Assembly: GCA_047629195.1 (NCBI GenBank)
Contig: JBLHWY010000238.1
Span: forward strand, 1-7,202
Direction of reading: 5' to 3'
Length of the DNA stretch: 7,202 bases
Origin: UBA4582 sp047629195
GTDB taxonomy: Bacteria > Pseudomonadota > Gammaproteobacteria > Pseudomonadales > Azotimanducaceae
Of the stretch, positions 4,164-7,202 are shown one piece after another (position 1 is the first letter of the stretch; each line of letters opens with the position of its first letter). Both the position numbers and the translations under genes were made by a program. The notes under the pieces were generated by a model, which was not told the origin of the DNA, did no database searches, and was given only the letters and a program-made list of their open reading frames with translations.

Positions 4164-6479
4164 ATGGCCCCCTCGTTTTCAACGAAAGCAGGAACCCTAA
4201 AGAGCTTAGTCGGCAGCCTGCAAAATGCGGTGATAGCGAATCTCTTCGTGTTTACCGTTGAGTCCTGGAACAGAGACAGGGAGCTTATTTTAAGCGGCGT
4301 CAACAAGAATCTAGGCAGTGGTCCCTGGATAGTTAGATCCAGCTGCGCTCAAGAAGATAATTTGCAGAATTCAGGTGCTGGGGCTTATCAGACCATCAAA
4401 GATGTAGACCAGTCTAATTTTGAAGATTCAGTTGACCGCGTAGTTCAAAGCTACGGATCAACAATGCCTAACGATGAAATTTTGATCCAGCCTATGTTGG
4501 AGGGCATATATCTATCAGGCGTAGCGTTTTCTCATGACCCGAATACCTGTTCACCCTACCGCGTTGTTAACTACGCCTATGGTGAAGACTCCAGTCTCGT
4601 TACAGGCGGCCAGGGTGGAAAGATTTGGCAAGAAGCACATCTCTCCCAGGTTGCACCACCAAAAGAACTAGTCCCCGTCATCTCCCTGGTAAAAGAACTA
4701 GAAGAAACCTTCAGGCAGCAGCCCCTTGATTGTGAGTTCGCTCTGACCAAAAATGCCGATAAAGAGGTGCTTTGGTTGCTACAGGTGAGGCCGTTGATAC
4801 TGTTGGAAAAGCCAGAATCTCCAGACGCTCAAGCTGAGCGACTCATGCTAATTGAGAATAGAATCGCCAGGGGAATCAAACCCCACCAGCTACTCAAGGG
4901 AAAGCGAACAGTTTATGGTGTCATGCCTGATTGGAATCCGGCTGAAATTATTGGCGTAAGACCCCGGCCGCTTGCTCTTTCTCTTTACCGAGAGCTAGTA
5001 ACCGATACCATCTGGGCATACCAACGAGATAACTATGGTTACAGGAACCTTCGTAGCTTCCCATTAATGGTGCACTTTTTTGGTCTCCCATATGTTGATG
5101 TGCGCGTATCATTTAACTCTTTCATTCCCGCTGACCTGAACTCGGACTTGGCAGATAAACTGGTCGACTACTATGTCGATAGACTGCTGGCAGAACCTGC
5201 TTTGCACGATAAAGTCGAATTTGATGTTGTATTTTCAAGTTACACGTTGGATTTGCACGACCGGCTCAAAGCGCTTTCTGAGTGCGGTTTCTCTCAACGA
5301 GACCAAGATGACATTTGTGAGAGTTTACGTCGCCTTACAAACAACGTTTTGCATCCAGAGCAGGGGCTCTGGAGAAAAGACGCGGCCAAGATTGATATTT
5401 TGAATGAGCGTAGAGATAAGTTGCTTGCATCTGATGCAGATGTACTGGAACGAATTTATTGGTTGCTGGAAGACGCCAAACGCTATGGTACTCTTCCGTT
5501 TGCCGGTCTCGCGCGAGCGGGCTTCATCGCTATTCAGATGCTTAGGTCCCTGGTGAGCGTCGGTGTTTTCTCCGAGGTTGAGTTTCATCGATTCCTAGAA
5601 AGCTTATCTACAGTTAGCGGCCAATTGGCAAAAGATCGGGCAAGTATGAAAAAGGAGCCGTTTTTGTCGAAGTATGGACATTTGCGACCCGGAACTTACG
5701 ACATAATGTCGCCGAGATACGACGAATCTCCAGATTTATATTTCGATTGGTCTTTGCCATCGGTAGAACCTCAAAAAGCTCAACCATTCTCATTGTCACT
5801 GGATAGAATGGATGAAATCAGCAGGCTGCTCGAATTGCACAATTTGGAAGTTGATTGCGCGGGTCTGCTTGAATTTATTAGAGCAGGTGTAGAGCAAAGG
5901 GAGTTTGCAAAATTCAATTTCTCGAAAAATTTGTCTGCTGCAATAACGCTGATCGCGAAGTACGGAGAAACCTATGGGTTCAGCGCTGAAGAAATGTCTT
6001 TCTGCGACATTCAAACCCTCTACCATCTTCATATCGCAGCGCTTGATCCTCGTTCGATGATCGAGTCCGCAGTTGAGCAGGGCAGGGAAAGATACAAACA
6101 CACGCAGCTATTGTCCCTCCCTCCCGTCATAGTAAATCCTGCGGATGTTTGGGGCTTTGAATGGCCTGACACGGAGCCAAACTTTATCACCCAAAATCAG
6201 GTGACTGGGATTGTTGTCTCGTGTGATAGTCGTGATCGGTTGGCTGGGGCTATAGTCTGTATACCCAATGCAGACCCTGGTTTTGACTGGTTATTTTCCT
6301 ATGGGATAGGAGGTTTGGTCACAGCGTGGGGAGGTGCAAATTCACATATGGCAATTAGAGCCAGTGAACTCGGTCTTCCCGCAGTTATTGGGTGCGGTGA
6401 AAGGCTCTATCAATACTGGTCCAATTCGACAAGATTGCATCTGGATTGCGCAGGGCATCGGGTTGAGGTATTGATGTGA
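4164..6479 (+). CDS. Putative L-glutamine kinase (PEP-synthase-like, Cj1418 type)
   Basis: Predicted to transfer a phosphoryl group from ATP to the amide nitrogen of L-glutamine, giving glutamine phosphate, AMP and Pi: step one of cytidine diphosphoramidate synthesis in Campylobacter jejuni (Cj1418). The N-terminal PPDK-type ATP-grasp domain (about 1-215) shows WIVRSSCAQED (R58, E64, D65), LIQPMLEG (107-114), SGVAFSHDPNT and LLQVRPL (205-211). A middle region (about 216-640) has MPDWNPAEIIG (254-264) and YGHLRPGTYDI near 503-513. The C-terminal swivelling phosphohistidine domain has GGANSHMAIRASELGLPAVIG, with H728 as the phosphate carrier. The pyruvate-binding barrel of true PEP synthase is absent. 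The length (771) fits Cj1418-like enzymes. The start is secure: GAGAG lies 5 nt upstream and an in-frame TAA at 4149. The stop overlaps the next gene. The dikinase fold is certain; glutamine as substrate is inferred from gene context and the DWNPAEIIG region. Confidence 0.82.
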   Translation: MAPSFSTKAGTLKSLVGSLQNAVIANLFVFTVESWNRDRELILSGVNKNLGSGPWIVRSSCAQEDNLQNSGAGAYQTIKDVDQSNFEDSVDRVVQSYGSTMPNDEILIQPMLEGIYLSGVAFSHDPNTCSPYRVVNYAYGEDSSLVTGGQGGKIWQEAHLSQVAPPKELVPVISLVKELEETFRQQPLDCEFALTKNADKEVLWLLQVRPLILLEKPESPDAQAERLMLIENRIARGIKPHQLLKGKRTVYGVMPDWNPAEIIGVRPRPLALSLYRELVTDTIWAYQRDNYGYRNLRSFPLMVHFFGLPYVDVRVSFNSFIPADLNSDLADKLVDYYVDRLLAEPALHDKVEFDVVFSSYTLDLHDRLKALSECGFSQRDQDDICESLRRLTNNVLHPEQGLWRKDAAKIDILNERRDKLLASDADVLERIYWLLEDAKRYGTLPFAGLARAGFIAIQMLRSLVSVGVFSEVEFHRFLESLSTVSGQLAKDRASMKKEPFLSKYGHLRPGTYDIMSPRYDESPDLYFDWSLPSVEPQKAQPFSLSLDRMDEISRLLELHNLEVDCAGLLEFIRAGVEQREFAKFNFSKNLSAAITLIAKYGETYGFSAEEMSFCDIQTLYHLHIAALDPRSMIESAVEQGRERYKHTQLLSLPPVIVNPADVWGFEWPDTEPNFITQNQVTGIVVSCDSRDRLAGAIVCIPNADPGFDWLFSYGIGGLVTAWGGANSHMAIRASELGLPAVIGCGERLYQYWSNSTRLHLDCAGHRVEVLM
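6465..6479 (+). promoter_or_regulatory. RBS and GTGA overlap coupling kinase to amidotransferase
   Basis: GAGGT at 6465-6469 lies 6 nt before a GTG start at 6476, and the kinase TGA (6477-6479) overlaps it as GTGA. This spacing supports the GTG as the true start and predicts translational coupling, hence matched production of the two enzymes. Confidence 0.8.
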
Positions 6480-7108
6480 GCAACTTAATTCCAGTCGTTG
6501 TGAGCCAACGCATTGACCACTTTCCCGAGAGGAACGAGACTAGGGATGCGATAGATCAGAGCTTGGTTAGATGGCTGCTAGAAACAGGCTGCTTGCCGAT
6601 TGCAATCCCCAATAATTTGCTAGCGCTTGATGATCGACCAGTCTCTTCTTTTTTTGATTCGTGGCTCGAGAGACAGCAGCCATTTGCAATAGTGCTGTCT
6701 GGTGGCAACGATGTTGGTGAATTCGCAGATCGGGATCACACTGAAATCAGATTGCTAGAATATGCACGCAACGCCAGATTGCCCTTACTGGGGATTTGTC
6801 GGGGTATGCAGATGATGGCCGTTTGGGCGGGGGCTCAGCTTAAAGAAGTTTCTGGGCATGTCAGAACCAGACATGAGTTGGCGGGTGCTTGGGCTGATAA
6901 CGTAAACAGCTTTCACCGAAGTGCTCTGAAGGGCTGCCCTAAAGAATTTGTCGTTACTGCCATGAGCCAAGACGGTGAAATTGAAGCGATCGAGCACACG
7001 ACGTTACCGTGGCAAGGGTGGATGTGGCATCCGGAGCGGGAGGCGGAATTCGCTGCAAGTGACCAGATACGGTTCAAGTCGCTTTTAGGTCGAATGGATA
7101 ATGCCTAG
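6476..7108 (+). CDS. Putative gamma-glutamyl-CDP-amidate hydrolase (class I GATase, Cj1417 type)
   Basis: 210-residue soluble cytoplasmic enzyme of the class I glutamine amidotransferase / peptidase C26 fold. The triad is complete: nucleophile C108 in LLGICRGMQMM, then H185 and E187 in MWHPERE. Other signatures are SGGNDVGE (75-82), typical of the PuuD-like branch, RHEL (132-135) and VNSFHRSAL (143-151). The N-terminus SQRIDHFPERNETRDAIDQS (10-29) resembles Cj1417-type proteins more than generic PuuD. In C. jejuni, Cj1417 splits CDP-L-glutamine into glutamate and cytidine diphosphoramidate, and the gene here follows the presumed glutamine kinase with a 4-nt overlap in the same order. There is no fused synthetase domain, so it acts as a free-standing glutaminase on a small substrate. 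The alternative is an ordinary gamma-glutamyl-GABA hydrolase, which the gene context makes less likely. Confidence 0.82.
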   Translation: MSNLIPVVVSQRIDHFPERNETRDAIDQSLVRWLLETGCLPIAIPNNLLALDDRPVSSFFDSWLERQQPFAIVLSGGNDVGEFADRDHTEIRLLEYARNARLPLLGICRGMQMMAVWAGAQLKEVSGHVRTRHELAGAWADNVNSFHRSALKGCPKEFVVTAMSQDGEIEAIEHTTLPWQGWMWHPEREAEFAASDQIRFKSLLGRMDNA

Positions 7109-7143
7109 GGCTTACTAGTTCGGTAGAACGGGATAAATTGTAT

Positions 7144-7202
7144 ATGAAAGCAGTAATACTCGCAGCAGGTCGAGGAAGCAGGATGAAGGCGCTAACGGAT
7201 AG
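7144..7202 (+). CDS. Nucleotidyltransferase N-terminus, putative CTP:phosphoglutamine cytidylyltransferase (partial)
   Basis: Only the first 19 codons are in the window: MKAVILAAGRGSRMKALTD. This is the nucleotide-binding signature LAAGxGxR of the NTP_transferase (GT-A-like) fold, in which the glycine-rich loop and the arginine hold the NTP. The family covers sugar-phosphate and choline-phosphate nucleotidyltransferases. Standing third after the glutamine kinase and hydrolase, it matches Cj1416, which joins CTP and glutamine phosphate to give CDP-L-glutamine. The gap of 35 nt to the previous stop and a weak GGGA about 10 nt upstream fit one operon. The fold is firm; the substrate is inferred from position alone because the specificity regions are outside the window. 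Confidence 0.78.
   Translation, partial: MKAVILAAGRGSRMKALTD

Noticed and set aside
1..7202. CRISPR array, tRNA, rRNA, attachment site or toxin-antitoxin pair
   Set aside because: No regularly spaced repeats, no tRNA-like cloverleaf or rRNA segments and no small paired genes were seen on either strand.

Overview
The window looks like an accessory, surface-glycan type region of a proteobacterium, probably a gammaproteobacterium. The evidence is the IS3-family insertion sequences, the gene content and the Shine-Dalgarno sites. No gene here fixes the genus, and there is no rRNA or tRNA.

Layout. (a) 1-126: the 3' end of an IS3-family element on the + strand, with the last 29 codons of its OrfB and an apparent terminal repeat. 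(b) 235-1779: a polytopic membrane glycosyltransferase of the GT-C/ArnT-like type. (c) 1780-2218: no gene, but two TGTAG-N4-CTACA dyads spaced exactly 31 bp apart. (d) 2219-3419: a complete 1201-bp IS3-family (IS407-like) element on the - strand. It has intact OrfA and OrfB, a classic A AAA AAG slippage site and clear terminal inverted repeats, but no visible target duplication. (e) 3420-4163: gene-free DNA holding a decayed OrfA fragment of a second IS3-family element, then a leader of about 150 bp crowded with inverted repeats. (f) 4164 to the window end: three consecutive + strand genes. They are a 771-residue PEP-synthase-like dikinase, a 210-residue class I glutamine amidotransferase that overlaps it by 4 nt, and the first 19 codons of a nucleotidyltransferase.

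The main result is the identity of block (f). Domain types, lengths and gene order match the Campylobacter jejuni genes Cj1418-Cj1417-Cj1416, which make cytidine diphosphoramidate, the donor for the O-methyl phosphoramidate decoration of its capsule. In that pathway L-glutamine kinase phosphorylates the amide nitrogen of glutamine. A CTP:phosphoglutamine cytidylyltransferase then makes CDP-glutamine, and a glutaminase-type hydrolase releases glutamate to leave CDP-NH2. I infer that this bacterium decorates a surface polysaccharide with P-N bonded phosphoramidate. The next expected gene, a Cj1415-like kinase for the 3'-hydroxyl, would lie just beyond the window. The upstream GT-C enzyme fits a glycan-modification setting, but it is separated from the phosphoramidate genes by about 2.4 kb of IS material, so a functional link is only a suggestion.
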